Below are positions 1 through 11,359 of a stretch of 64,000 nt of DNA, piece by piece (positions within the stretch are counted from its first letter, which is position 1; each line of letters begins with the position of its first letter). A model generated the notes under the pieces. That model was not told where the DNA came from and did not search any database. It saw nothing but the letters and a program-made list of their open reading frames with translations. The DNA is from Nipponacmea schrenckii (taxonomy: Eukaryota; Mollusca; Gastropoda; Lottiidae): assembly GCA_030562195.1 (NCBI GenBank), contig CM060201.1, forward strand, positions 33,152,067 through 33,216,066, in the 5' to 3' direction. The position numbers were made by a program, and so were the translations under genes.

Positions 1-256
1 AAATCTCATTTAAAAAGGAAAGATTAATATAATTAAGATGTAACAAACAATTTCGACTTAAAATACGAAAGGCTGTTAGTTAAAAATATATTCGAGGTAT
101 CCATAAAAGCACCAAAGAAAAATAAAAACATATAATCTGATAAAATATAAAAGTCACTGTTTAGACATAACATTAAAATAACAGTTTTCTCCTATAAAAC
201 GTTTGTTCTAAAAATTGACCTAGTTTTAACTGAGTATTATCGTCTGCCATAATTAA

Positions 257-760
257 TTAAAATAGTTTATAGCTAAACTCATTAAATCTTGGTTGTGTGG
301 GATCTACAAAATCAATTAAAAAATCATCAATGGGTGGTTTAGGTTTCGTAGCAATGGGTTCTGATCCTGACTTGACATTGAAGTCGTCTTTGTTGCCTAG
401 TTTCTTTAGGGTTTGAAACATAGATTTGGACAGCTGTCCATGATTCCAAAGATTCGACAATTTTCCATACTTTTGTAAACCAAGAATTTCTACTCCTAAA
501 ATTCCTAAGATAGTGGAACATATAGAGTGAATATCTACAACCATCAAGTTTATACAATTTACATAAATGCCTGATAATTCAACCTTCTGGTTTGCTAGGC
601 AAGACGTCCAACCGATATCACCACGAGTAGCCAAATTAGAGATGTTTTTACCAACACCGAGAAAGAATTTGACAGCCTTATATTGTACGGTACATTATTT
701 ATACTTGCATATGCCTTTGTTCCCCAGATTCCAGCACAATAGTAAAGAATGGGTTCAACT
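257..760 (-). mobile_element. Degenerate LINE (non-LTR retrotransposon) 3' part
   Basis: Read on the minus strand, this stretch encodes the region just downstream of a LINE reverse transcriptase. It has a GIWGTK-type motif, then FLGVGKN, then ATRGDIGW. This order (tryptophan-containing YxxxxW, FLGV, then GDxGW) is typical of non-LTR retrotransposon C-terminal regions. The match runs across two frames: GDIGW lies in one, while a downstream WKIVESLESW-like stretch lies in another, so the copy is frameshifted and dead. No start, 5' end or poly-A tail was found. The match rests on motif recall, not a database search. Confidence 0.7.
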
Positions 761-1669
761 AAGGACGAGGTGAGCTTTGTAAATACTCATAATCAGTCAT
801 AATCTTACCGATAAAACAAGAATGATGCTTTGAAATTCATTCACTCATGACAATCAACAACACCAATTAATTATTCATTACTTACTACAGAAAGAAGGTA
901 ATAGTAATTCTCCTTGCGCAATATCTAAAACACGTTCCTTTTAAAACGTCCAACCTTTAAGAAGAAACTGACAGAAGTAGAAGGTATCTGTGTGCAAGGT
1001 ACTTTTGTGAACAATTTTTTTCTTTGGACGTTTTGAGCCGATCGCTTAATTTACAAAATTAAAAAAAAAGAAAACGAATTTCATTAAAAAACATTTTATA
1101 CATCGTTCAAATGGGCACAAAAGTTGAAAATCTGAAAACAAATCACTCTCTGCAAAGTCAAGCACTGCAAAGCACTGCGAAATTTCGAACAGTTTCGGTA
1201 GTGTAGACAAAATATTATCGATTCCACTTGCAAGATGCTAGTTAGGTTATTCACACAAATTATATAATCTGCGTATCCTTACTGGATAACAACTTCTTAT
1301 GACTAGTGTAGACATCGGTAATGAAAAAGAATGACACTTTGGAGAGCAACAGACCAAGATTACAAAACAATATAACACTAAAAACCGTGGATGTTACCAT
1401 TGCAGTAATTATTGGGCCGGTTACATTTCAGATGCCCTTGCTAATTTGCCACTTTAGTAAAGTGCCACTCTGTGTCACTTGTGGCTCTAATTTTATATGT
1501 GTTTAATACAAGCGTTATAATTATATTCCTTTTGTAATAGTCATTGAATATAGACCAATTAAAATAATATTTTGCTTTGATTGTTATTAATTTCAAATTT
1601 TAATAATGTAAGGTGACCTTACCAGTATTGGAATCATCACGTAATCTAAAGTTTTAATCATTCCACAAG
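761..1669. other. Gene-free stretch upstream of the first receptor copy
   Basis: AT-rich sequence with only short chance ORFs. The last 80 bases or so (from about 1590) match the sequence before the second receptor copy (from about 9220). The duplicated segment therefore begins here and probably carries the promoter and 5' UTR of both copies. No TATA box or initiator could be assigned with confidence. Confidence 0.5.
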
Positions 1670-4600
1670 ATGGCTGCAACTGATGTCGCAAGGAATATAA
1701 TAGTTGTACAGATTTTAATTCTAGGATTGTATGGCGTTCTTTCAGGTAGTTTGGTATTTTCTTCGAATTCATTGTCTATTTTTTCAACTTTAAAAAGCTG
1801 CTTTGTGTCGCTCTCCTCTAAGTCGACTTAGACATGATGTAGTATGATGTTATATTCATCTGAGAAACAGGTGGAACTATCATTAAAGATAAAGCAATAT
1901 AAAATAATATCTGCTGTGTCAAAACTCATTTAGATCAAGTTCATGGAGAGTTTAATATGCAAATAAATTAATTAATTGTCACCTTAATATCTTTAGATAT
2001 TGGAAGTCATTATTTTACCTTGTTCTTGGTCATTAATTGTCCAGTAGTTAAGATTAATCATTAAGATAGTTCCATACTGGTTTTTAATAAACACATTAAT
2101 TACTTCTCAGATGAATATAAATATGACTGGAAACCAGGAGTAGAGTCGAGTGCAGACCAGTTACTCCGTTTCCATATAGATGTTTTCACCAAATGTTGAC
2201 TCACTAGTCAAGATACAGTAACGATATAAAAGTTATAAATAAAGTGTTGTATTTGTAAGAAGTGGTTATCTATTAACGGGAGCTGGGACGCTAGAATGCT
2301 CACAATTTACAAAGCGACAACCTCAACCAGTCTGATAACTGCCAGGTCCATCTGACACTGAAACAGATTTTAAATTCGGGTGCAAGCATCTTAGATCTCC
2401 ACGTTATTTTACTGGATCATTGTTTCAGTATTTTGGCGATGGAGATGTCACATTGTAAAGTAAACAGACAAAAGTGTAAATCCTTTTTTTTCGATTTTTA
2501 TAGACCTGACTGCGCTTAGACTACAATACTAATTATTAAATTAAGAAGTAAAAGTAACTATTCAACTTCCTAGTCTTTCGGTAGAGGCAAAATTGTCCAT
2601 AAATACGAAATGGAACTTGCAACTTGAACTGCAACCTGTAGTGGCAAAATTTTCGTTTAAAGTTCATAAATCGAAATTCTTAAATTCCTAGCACACTATT
2701 TTCGATAAAAATTTGATTAACATCTTTTTCAACTATGCAAATTTTTTTTGTACGATTGATCTGAAATTTTTTATGTTAAGACAGTCAATTGCATCACCCC
2801 CGGTTTACACGGAAATCGAATATATAGCTTCGACTTGACAACACGTCACAATATTAGCTTGAAAACACCCTATTGGAAATAAAATTCATCGCAAAATTTA
2901 AATATGAACTATTGCCCTTGTTATTTTAAACATGTTAGATATTTCGCTCGTAGTAGACACTCTACCAGGCACAATTCTTTACAGATTTTGACGAAACTTA
3001 TTGAAATGTTTTTAACAACCAAGGGTTAACCATATTGAACATCAAAAATAACCGAAAAATATTTAATGAATTGTTATTAGGTACAATCCCGGACAGATTT
3101 TAATGAAACTTTGCAATATTGTACATTTATCACGTAGAAAAGAAGTGTATGATTTAAGGTTGAACTTTTCATTTCGTCGATTGTTACTGTACACGTTTTT
3201 ATTAAGTGGCCGTATTATCTTACCTGGCAAGCTAGCTTCAATATTTGATGACATATTTCTTGAACATGACATTTTTTATCCTAATTAACAAGGTCAAATG
3301 TCATTGACCTTGGCTGTCTATATTTACTTTCATTTTTGATGTCTGACGAACCTTTCCAAGACACAACATGTCGTAACTTTAGACTGTTCTAAATAACTTA
3401 GAATATATATTAACAGTGTGGTAATTGAGGTAATATTTCAATAAATAGAATCTTACCTTGTACGAAACGATTTGATTTTCAGAAAGACCGATGATATTTA
3501 ACCTTTTCGATTCATCGAACGTAATAAATATTTGTAAAGATAAACAATGGCAACAATACCATGTCAGCAAAGATGGTAAGATCATATTCCTAACAGCCGA
3601 TATAAAACAACGTGTCTTGTATTGGATCACAAAGAGTGAATTTTTCTCTCTGGCTCTGGACGACAACAAGACGGTTGTGAATATGTCAAAGAAATTTAGA
3701 AACGGATTAGCATACAAAGGTAATTTTTCCTTAAAATCACGATAGTTGTTAATATAGTTGTAATCTGCAATATAAAATAAAAACAAATGTTTCGGTGAGA
3801 AGAATTATCTTCATTTGGACTTTTCGTTGTTTATCTACATTAAGTCTACCTATAAACCTTTGGTAGATGATGCGCGTGGATATAACAGCCCTTCAAAACA
3901 ATACAGGTTCTTTATATCAAGGCACAAGTCTTGTTAGTTTGAGGGGTAGATATTGCTGTCATTAAACTGGTTTAGGAATAACTACCTTGTAACATAATTA
4001 TCATATTTACTCTCAATTACACATTTGGTGTAAAATTGTTCTAATGTCGGTAAAACTATGGAAGGGAATAGCTGCCATAATTCGATGTAGTGAAGAAGTG
4101 TCTAATTCCATTGTAATAAGTCAAATGACATGTGTAATAAAACAAAATACGAGACAGTTTAAGCAAAGGCTTCAACAATCGACCTAAAATGGGAAATCGA
4201 AAATGTTATGCATAATAAATTGTTGACCCAAATAAACAATCATTATTATTATCATGGAAATTGATGGCGAAAATTCATTCACTGTCTGTCATAAAGAACA
4301 AGACTATAAATTCCACTGGGAGCAGTTCTTGATTTCTATTTTTTGGTCATGTGATGGTCATGTGATGAACGTAAAAGATACAAAATAGATATGACAAAAG
4401 TGAAATGTAAAAGGAGAAACTGCACGCGACAAATAACCAATGTGTTAACATACATCTAATGTAAAATGTATTTAGTAATATTATATTCTACAAAAACAAG
4501 AGTGATCTTACCGTTAAACATAAAACTTTTGTTTTAAAACAATTTACTTTAACAAAAGTTGTCATATGTTTTTTTTTATATTAATGTATCTTGTTTAATC

Positions 4601-7600
4601 ACACATGTCATTTGGCGTATTACAATGGAATTAGACACTTCTTCATTGCATCTAATTATGGCAGCTATTCCCTTCCATATAAAACTGACTAGGATGAATC
4701 GATAACGAAACTTGTGTCAGTCTCTATATAATATTTAGCAATTTGAGTTAATCATCCACAATAGGAAACGATATATATGTTGGAAATGTAGCTAGGTTTT
4801 GTTTTGAAAAACTTTCCCTATAATTTGTCTTATTAAGAATTTCCCAAGACATTCTAAATAAACAGAAATTCTATGTTTTAGTATGTTTTAATAGTTAATA
4901 GCCAATACGTCATTTACATCGAACCTGCTTCTTTCTTTAAGGATTTTTACAGCGCGCTGTGGCTGTGAATTTATTGGAGTTTATGGGATTCATCGTACAC
5001 GATGGTCAAATAATATTTGCTGAAGCTAATTGGGGCTTGATGAAATTTGATGTTAAGACGAACAGGAAACTCTTCAGTTTCAAAAATTCCAATATAAAGA
5101 ATTATTTAAGCAATAAACGGTCACCCTATGGCGGTTATGGTCGTATATCAGGACAAAGGTTGGATGGAAAATTGAATGAATGCGCGTTAGCGCATTTATG
5201 ATTAATTTTCCATCCAACCTTTGTCCTGATATACGACCATAACCGCCATAGGGTGACCGTTTATTGCTTATATTTACATTTTCCAAACCTGTCACCTCGA
5301 CAAATTCTACTCTTTGCGTGAAAATTTCATATTACCCGCCTTTGTCGCTGGAGTTGATCTTGTTGATGGAATAGCCATTTTCTTTTCGTCAGAATATAGT
5401 TCGCGGGGGAAAGCTCTCAAAATGTAAGAAAAAACAATGTTTATCTCAATTTTATGTTTTATCTTTATAAATCAATTCATTTATCAATAAATATAAAACG
5501 TTTTGGTATGAATTCCGACTTGAACGATGAAAAGCAACAAAATCATGAAATTTAATGAACGCGGATACAATTGAACAACGGAGAGGTGATTCGGCTAGAC
5601 CTGACCACCGCATGTAAACAAGTAGGAAAGTGGAGAAAATGAAAGAAACTATAAAGACCAATCTAGAAGAAGGCCCGCTCCATATGTTGATAGGTGAACA
5701 CTTTTTACACTCAATTCAGTTAATTTTCAGTAAAAGTATAGTATTTTGAAACTTAATATTAAGCAATTCATAAACCTGCACTTTTAGGCTCTCAAACTGA
5801 AGCGAGTAACTAGGTCAAATGGGTCTACGGCTATGGCCAGTACACTCAGGCCAAATTCGATTGAGTTCTATCGCATTTTGCCAATTATTTTGTATGAGAC
5901 TTGGAGTATTAGATTGGCTTTGGGTTAGGCTAATGGAAACTTTATTACATATTAGAATTCAACATTAAAATTGGAATTTCACGTTCAAGCGTGAAGATGA
6001 TCGACGTTAATAACGCGACGGCCATGTTTATTTACATCCGAGTATTACTACGCTCTATGTTTTGGTGATGAGGCAATGGCAGTTATTGTCTCATAAACGC
6101 CACACGTATTAACATTAGTCCTATGGGGAAAAACAATAGCTAATGTAAATATGTCCCTTTATATTCATCATTAGGGATTGATATTTATGATAACCAAGTC
6201 TGGTAAGTTATTTGTCATTTGATATTTGTATATTTAAACAGCTTCTCACTGACACTTTGTTTCAATAATTACAGCATGTACACGAGGAGCATTTAAACGT
6301 ATCGGATCAGTTAGGATTTTTTCGCTTACTATCAAATAATATATAGACTAGTATATCTGCCCCTATTCCAGCGTTATTGGTTTTGAAAGTTGTCGACTGG
6401 TTTAGAAACAGGATAAGGAGGTTATGTATTTGTGGGGCCCCTCCAAATGTGCAGATGTTTTAATCCTGTTTATTACAATCGGATTCGTCAAATCCAGGGA
6501 TATTCGAAAAGATGGATTCTCAAAGATAATGATAAAACTTGATCTATTGTATTACAGTTTGTATTGGAATGGGCCAGGTGAAAAACAGATAAGCAGATAT
6601 TTTATAAATTCTAATATAAATGAGGTTGTTGTTCAGAGGTTCAATAACCACCAATTGTTTCCTGAAGCTGTTCATCGTAAGTATATACTGGTATACAAAG
6701 AAACAACTATATTTCTTTCCGCATTGTTTCAGTGACTAAACAATAATATAGTACAAGCAAGACAATTCCGTTAGTCAAAATTTCTTCCAAAATATGAAGG
6801 TCGGTGTTGTCGGTATAATTCCGCTAAACAGAGTCTTCTTAGAGTACTTTAAAATTTCACTCAACCAAAAGTCTCATCCAAATCATGACAAAATCGGAAA
6901 TAATAATTATTTAGTTGTGGACTCATAGTGGTCATAACATTTTTTATAGAATGTGAATCTGAAATGAATGTTTGGCATCTATTATTGAATCTAAAATTAG
7001 CTATTGAACAAAACACAATTAACATTATTTATAAGTATGGTCTCTGTAACATTGTTACTCTCTATATTTTAGAAGAAATTATATTGGATGTACATGACAT
7101 TTTTCGGGTTAAATTACATCTCTGAATCATGTGAATATTTCAAATATTCAAGATGATTTTTAATATATTTTGCTCTTTATATTTTAGAAGAAAGGATTTA
7201 CTGGTATGATTTTTCTACGAACTATTTTAGCACCAATATGAACCAACAGAACAGACAATCCTGGATTTCTGCAAATATTGGTGTAATATTTGTTTTAATA
7301 GATGAAATTATGTATTATTCGTATCAAAGGTAGATATTAACTCAAATATTGACTTCATCAAATTTTAATTCACACACGAGGAGAATAGTGAATAAAACAT
7401 GACTTTAATGTTCTGAATGTTCCAAGACTCGTTACACTGAATCAGGCCATGTTCTTTCTCATGAATGCAACAAGCGAAAACATGAAGACGGAACATTTCT
7501 CAAAGGTGAACCTTTCTTTTATTATTTCAGAAATATTTCTTCTCAATTGATGAAAACAATAAATCCATTGAAACCTTATTATTCTTGTCCTGCCGAAAAT

Positions 7601-8182
7601 GTTGGTCAATTGGTTGTTATTCCTGCATCATATCAGTCTACTAAACAGGATGTGGACAAAGATAGTATCAAGCGAATAGACGAAATTGATGATATAGAAG
7701 ATGATGTTTTAGAAGATGGTGTTGTAGAAGATGATGTTGTAGAAGATGGTGTTGTAGAAGATGATGATGTAGAAGATGGTGATGCAGAAGATAAAGTTGT
7801 AGAAGATGGTGTTGTAGAAGATGGTGTTGTAGAAGATGGTGTTGTGGAAGATGATGATGTAGAAGATGGTGATGTAGAAGATGGTGTTGTAGAAGATGTT
7901 GTTGTAGAAGATAGTGTTGTAGAAGACGTTAAAACTGGTGTCTGGTCAACAGTAGGTTGGGGTTTAGGATGTGGTGTTCCATTACTCATTCTGTTTATAA
8001 TCTGCTTCAGATTGATGCTTCAAAAACTGTTCCGTAGAAATCTAATCAGACAACCTAATCATAGCACTACAGAAAATGTATTCGATGCCCCCGAGAATAT
8101 CGGCAATGCTGACCGTGTAGAATATAGAGATTCGCGCGTGACGATAGATTCTGAACCTCGGTATGTTGATTTTAAAATCTAA
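1670..8182 (+). CDS. LDL-receptor class B-like membrane protein, tandem copy 1 (exon 3 interrupted)
   Basis: Exons read by eye: 1670-1745, 3483-3719, 4942-5106 continuing at 6153-6202, 6558-6676, 6950-7039, 7188-7329 and 7531-8182. Phases agree at every junction. Exon 1 is a hydrophobic signal peptide (IIVVQILILGLYG). The exons that follow carry YWTD-like blades: VLYWIT in exon 2, LYWNG in exon 4, IYWYD in exon 6. The last exon has a cysteine-containing stalk, an acidic run of VEDG/VEDD repeats, a membrane helix (GVPLLILFIICF), a basic stop-transfer region (KLFRRNLIR) and a short tail. YWTD propellers normally have six blades; fewer are visible here. The exon 5 donor (after 7039, G|GTCTCT) is weak, and reading through it meets a stop at 7125. 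Exon 3 is split by about 1 kb of inserted DNA, and no clean way to splice it out was seen. The gene may be inactive or use another isoform. The ligand is unknown. Confidence 0.65.
1746..3482. other. Intron 1 of copy 1, expanded by about 1.5 kb relative to copy 2
   Basis: The same intron is only 249 bases long in copy 2 (9379-9627). The two introns agree at both ends, so about 1.5 kb (roughly 1870-3415) was inserted here or lost there. The extra DNA includes two diverged stretches, near 2965-3000 and 3080-3115, of the form 'ACAGATTTTxACGAAACTT', which resemble fragments of a dispersed repeat. No long ORF and no clear terminal repeats were found. Confidence 0.5.
4057..4679. mobile_element. 623-bp non-autonomous TIR transposon in intron 2 of copy 1
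   Basis: The first and last 62 bases or so are inverted complements with only a few mismatches; both ends begin TATGGAAGGGAATAGCTGCC. The element is flanked by the direct repeat TAAAAC (4051-4056 and 4680-4685). The tandem paralogue has the uninterrupted site at about 10161-10166, with one TAAAAC followed directly by TGACTAGG. TIRs, duplication and empty site together make this a certain insertion. It has no coding capacity. The superfamily was not identified. Confidence 0.92.
5107..5270. mobile_element. Perfect 164-bp hairpin (foldback MITE) inside exon 3 of copy 1
   Basis: Two 67-base arms (5107-5173 and 5204-5270) are exact inverted complements. They are separated by a 30-base loop that holds its own small stem (AATGCGC/GCGCATT). 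The ends read TAAGCAATAAACGG and its complement. The sequence is flanked by TATT on both sides (5103-5106 and 5271-5274), which could be a 4-bp target duplication. It lies in coding sequence and brings in a stop codon at 5199-5201. Confidence 0.85.
5271..6152. mobile_element. Insertion in exon 3 of copy 1 carrying a foreign propeller-exon fragment
   Basis: Copy 2 has continuous exon sequence here, so about 880 bases are extra in copy 1 once the neighbouring hairpin is discounted. The ends share a short inverted repeat (ATTTACATT near 5272, AATGTAAAT near 6141). From about 5275 to 5428 one frame is open and protein-like, including FVAGVDLVDGIAIFF, and ends at a GTAAGA donor in phase 2, the phase expected by exon 4. 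That stretch aligns with the blade at the end of exon 3 (SLGIDIYDNEV), so it appears to be a piece of another paralogue. How it was captured is inference. Confidence 0.55.
7700..7930 (+). repeat. 15-bp coding minisatellite (VEDG/VEDD repeat)
   Basis: A 15-base unit of the form GTAGAAGATGGTGTT repeats in frame and encodes an acidic pentapeptide pattern (V-E-D-G/D-x). Copy 1 has about 16 units and the paralogous exon about 5 (14544-14616). The tract lies just outside the membrane helix and probably acts as an extended, strongly negative stalk. The difference in copy number shows that it expands or contracts in frame. Confidence 0.85.
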
Positions 8183-9302
8183 ATTGTATGTCTAGATTGT
8201 ATAAATCTCCTAGCTAAGATTGATTATGATTATTGAAATACAGTGTATTTTGAACTGGGATCGGAGGTAAATGTCACTGTTATGGACGTTGTATACTAAA
8301 TACTTACGCTTTTCATGGATTGTATATTTTTACCTTTATGGTCGATCTTGTATATTTTATTTGAATTGAACCTTGTATGTTTGAATCTTGTTTATACAGA
8401 CTATAAGTATATCTTGTATTGGGATTCTAGGTAATAGTATTAGCCTATAGTTGATCTAGTGTATATCGTGTTTACATGTGCTTAGTTTTGGGCCTCATAA
8501 AGATTCATTATGATTAGTCTAAAGCTATTAAAGGGTTAAAAAGAAACATTTTCCAATTAGATGATTTAAATGTTTGCTTAAATCCATATATAAGCTTTCT
8601 TACACCTCTTTAGAGTTTACGTTAGCCCTTTTGTTTGGTTTTGGCTCTAAAGATTAAGGACAGGATTGTAATTGTATAGTAACTCACAGATATTCCTCTA
8701 GATTGTAGTACATGTATATCATTTCAAAAATTAGAGCAACACTTGTTTATGCTTTGCTGTGAATTTAAATAATTTTTTAATCATGGTATTTACATGTACT
8801 AAAGTATTGTATTAATAAATGTATTTATATATCAATTTATGTCAACTTTTTCTTGTTTTAAATATTTATATTAAGTATATTATTAAAAAAATATTTTCCA
8901 ATCGCCAAGTTTCCTTTTATGGGTCAGCATATTGATTATATGTTTTCATTTTTGACAAAGATACAATCAAGATTTTAAGAAATACAGTAACCCGATTGGT
9001 TCATATAAACTCAGTTTAAGTGATTGACCAACCTGTGTAGTCAGTGGCACATCCCATTCCTTTTTTAACAAACTGTATGAGAAGGATATCGCATTTTTTA
9101 AACATTGATGATGAGACAATATCTAAGCTTTATTGTTAAAAAATGATAAACAAGGTCAAGTCCAGCTTATATTTCACTTTAATAGTCATAGAATACTGAC
9201 TTATTAAAATGACCATTATTTTTTTTACATTTTAATGATATAAGGTAACCTTACAAGTATTGGAAACCATCAGTGAATCTAAAGTTTTAACCATTCCACA
9301 AA
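8183..9302. other. 3' UTR of copy 1 and spacer to copy 2
   Basis: No gene was seen. The first few hundred bases probably form the 3' UTR; AATAAA occurs near 8813. The stretch contains isolated phrases of the type GATCTTGTATATTTT (near 8343), the likely seed of the 26-bp array found after copy 2. Sequence from about 9220 repeats the region upstream of copy 1 and marks the start of the second duplication unit. Confidence 0.5.
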
Positions 9303-10329
9303 ATGACTGCCACTAATGTCGTAAGGAATATAATAGTTGTACAGATTTTAATTCTAGGATTGTATAGCGTTCTTTCAGGTAGTTTGGTATTTTCTTCGAT
9401 TTTACTGTTTATTTTTGCTAACTTTATGTCGCTTTCCTCTTAGTCGTCTTGGACATGCTCACGTTATTTTTTTTCAAATTCTTGTGCTAACTATAGAAAG
9501 TTAATATTTTCAGAGTCTCCTTGCTACATTATTAAAGTCCCAATGTTATTAAAATAATTATAATTGAGGTAATATTTCAATAAATAGAATCTGTATATTA
9601 CCTTGTACGGAACGATTTGATTTTCAGAAAGACCGATGATGTTTAACTATTTCGATTCATCGAACGTAATAAATATTTGTAAAGATAAACAATGGCAACA
9701 ATACCATGTCAGCAAAGATGGTGAGATCATATTCCTAACAGCTGATAGAAAACAACGTGTCTTGTATTGGATCACAAAGAGTGAATTTTTCTCTCTGGCT
9801 CTGGACCCCAACAAGACGGTTGTGAATATGTCAAAGAAATTTAGAAACGGATAAACATACAAAGGTAATTTTTCCTTAAAATCACGATAGTTGTTAATAT
9901 AGTTGTAATCTGCAATATACAATAAAAACAAATGTTTCGGCGAGAAGAATTATCTTCATTTGGACTTTTCGTTGTTTATCTACATTAAGTCTACCTATAA
10001 ACCTTTGGTAGAAAATTTTATTAGATCGTGGATATAACAGCCCTTCAAAACTACAGGTTCTTTATATGTCATTAAATTGGTTTAGGAATGACTACCTTGT
10101 AACATAATTATTATATTTACTCTCAATTACACATTTGGTGTAAAATTGTTCTAATGTCGGTAAAACTGACTAGGATGAATCGATAACGAAACTTGTCTCA
10201 GTCTCAATATAATATTTAGCAATTTGAGTTAATCATCTACAATAGGAAACGATATATATGTTGGTAATGTAGCTCGGTTTTCTTTAAACAAATTTCCCAA
10301 GATATTCTAAACAAACAGAACAACCATGT

Positions 10330-10446
10330 ATTGCACTTTTCCCGCATCCCGTAATTATGATATCGTTTTAATAATTAACCTTGCCGCTATTATTTAATTG
10401 TAATATTTATGTATTTCTCATTGCCCTTAGGGGTCGTAAGAGAATA

Positions 10447-10477
<31 letters not shown>

Positions 10478-10565
10478 TATATTCTAAACAAACAGAACAA
10501 CTATGTATTGCTCTATTCCCACATCCTTTATTTCTGATTATGTTTTGATAGTTAATAGCGAATAC
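10330..10565. repeat. Local duplication flanking a retroposon tail with (ATT)n
   Basis: A stretch beginning ATTCTAAACAAACAGAACAA occurs at about 10303 and again at about 10482, followed by about 50 bases of diverged similarity. Between them lies a segment ending AGAGAATAAAGTATTATT and then (ATT)n (10451-10480), which looks like the 3' tail of a SINE or LINE-derived retroposon. The duplicated flanks are too long for a simple target duplication, so local duplication is the safer description. All of it is inside intron 2 of copy 2. Confidence 0.5.
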
Positions 10566-10597
10566 GTCATATTCATCGAACCTGCTTCTTTCTTTAA

Positions 10598-11054
10598 AGG
10601 GATAATAGGCGTTAGAATACACTCGTCCTACGGCTTATATTTGTGTTTCATATTGACTATTAGTATGCATCCCACACTTTACCAAATTTTAAAAAGCCAC
10701 AATAAAAATATATTCGGAATTTTAAAAAAAAGTGAGCCAGCGACGATTCCATTCAGTTCGAGAATAAAAGCGTCTGGTAAATCAACGCTAAAACATCGTT
10801 GTGGAATTCAACAGTAGGGGTCAAGGACGCGTGAAAACCCACATGTTAGAGTTACTTCCCTTTATATTTACACGATTTGAAAATCGCTTGATGGATGGCT
10901 CAAGCTTTTTATGATTAACTACTTTATTTTGGGGATTTATCGGATTTTAGAGGGATTTTGATGTATAGGTAAGTCCACTGATGGATATATACTGTTATTG
11001 TCCAAATTTGAGTGAACTTAAAATTTAATGTTTGTTCTAACGCCTATTATCCCT
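10598..11054. mobile_element. 457-bp TTAA-flanked MITE at the exon 3 splice acceptor of copy 2
   Basis: Both ends carry the same 20-base inverted repeat, AGGGATAATAGGCGTTAGAA. The element is flanked by TTAA (10594-10597 and 11055-11058). Copy 1 has the empty site: CTTTCTTTAAG followed directly by the exon. TTAA duplication is typical of piggyBac- and Kolobok-type transposases; which one applies was not determined. The right-hand TTAA plus the next G rebuilds the acceptor AG, so the exon border is conserved although the pyrimidine tract was replaced by the element's end. Confidence 0.92.
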
Positions 11055-11359
11055 TTAAGGATTTTTACAGCGCGCTGTGGCTGTGGATTTATTGGAGTTT
11101 ATGGGATTCACCGTACACGATGGTCAAATAATATTTGCTGAGGCTAATTGGGGCTTGATGAAATTTGATGTTAAGACGAACAGAAAACTCTTCAATTTGA
11201 AAAATTCCGATATAAGGGATTATCTCCCCTTATATTCATCATTAGGGATTGATATTTATGATAACGAAGTCTGGTAAGTTATTTGTAATTTGATATTTGT
11301 AGATTTAAACAGCTTCTCACTGACACTTTGTTTCAAAAATTACAGCATGTACACGACGC

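Noticed and set aside
2140..2340. Possible LTR end (AATAAAGTGTTG followed by a GGGAGCTGGGACGC tract)
   Set aside because: No second LTR, no matching target duplication and no coding region nearby.
6928..7125. Separate small gene in the receptor copy 1
   Set aside because: It overlaps receptor exon 5 in frame. The tail after 7039 is probably intron, although conservation of the same stop in copy 2 leaves some doubt.
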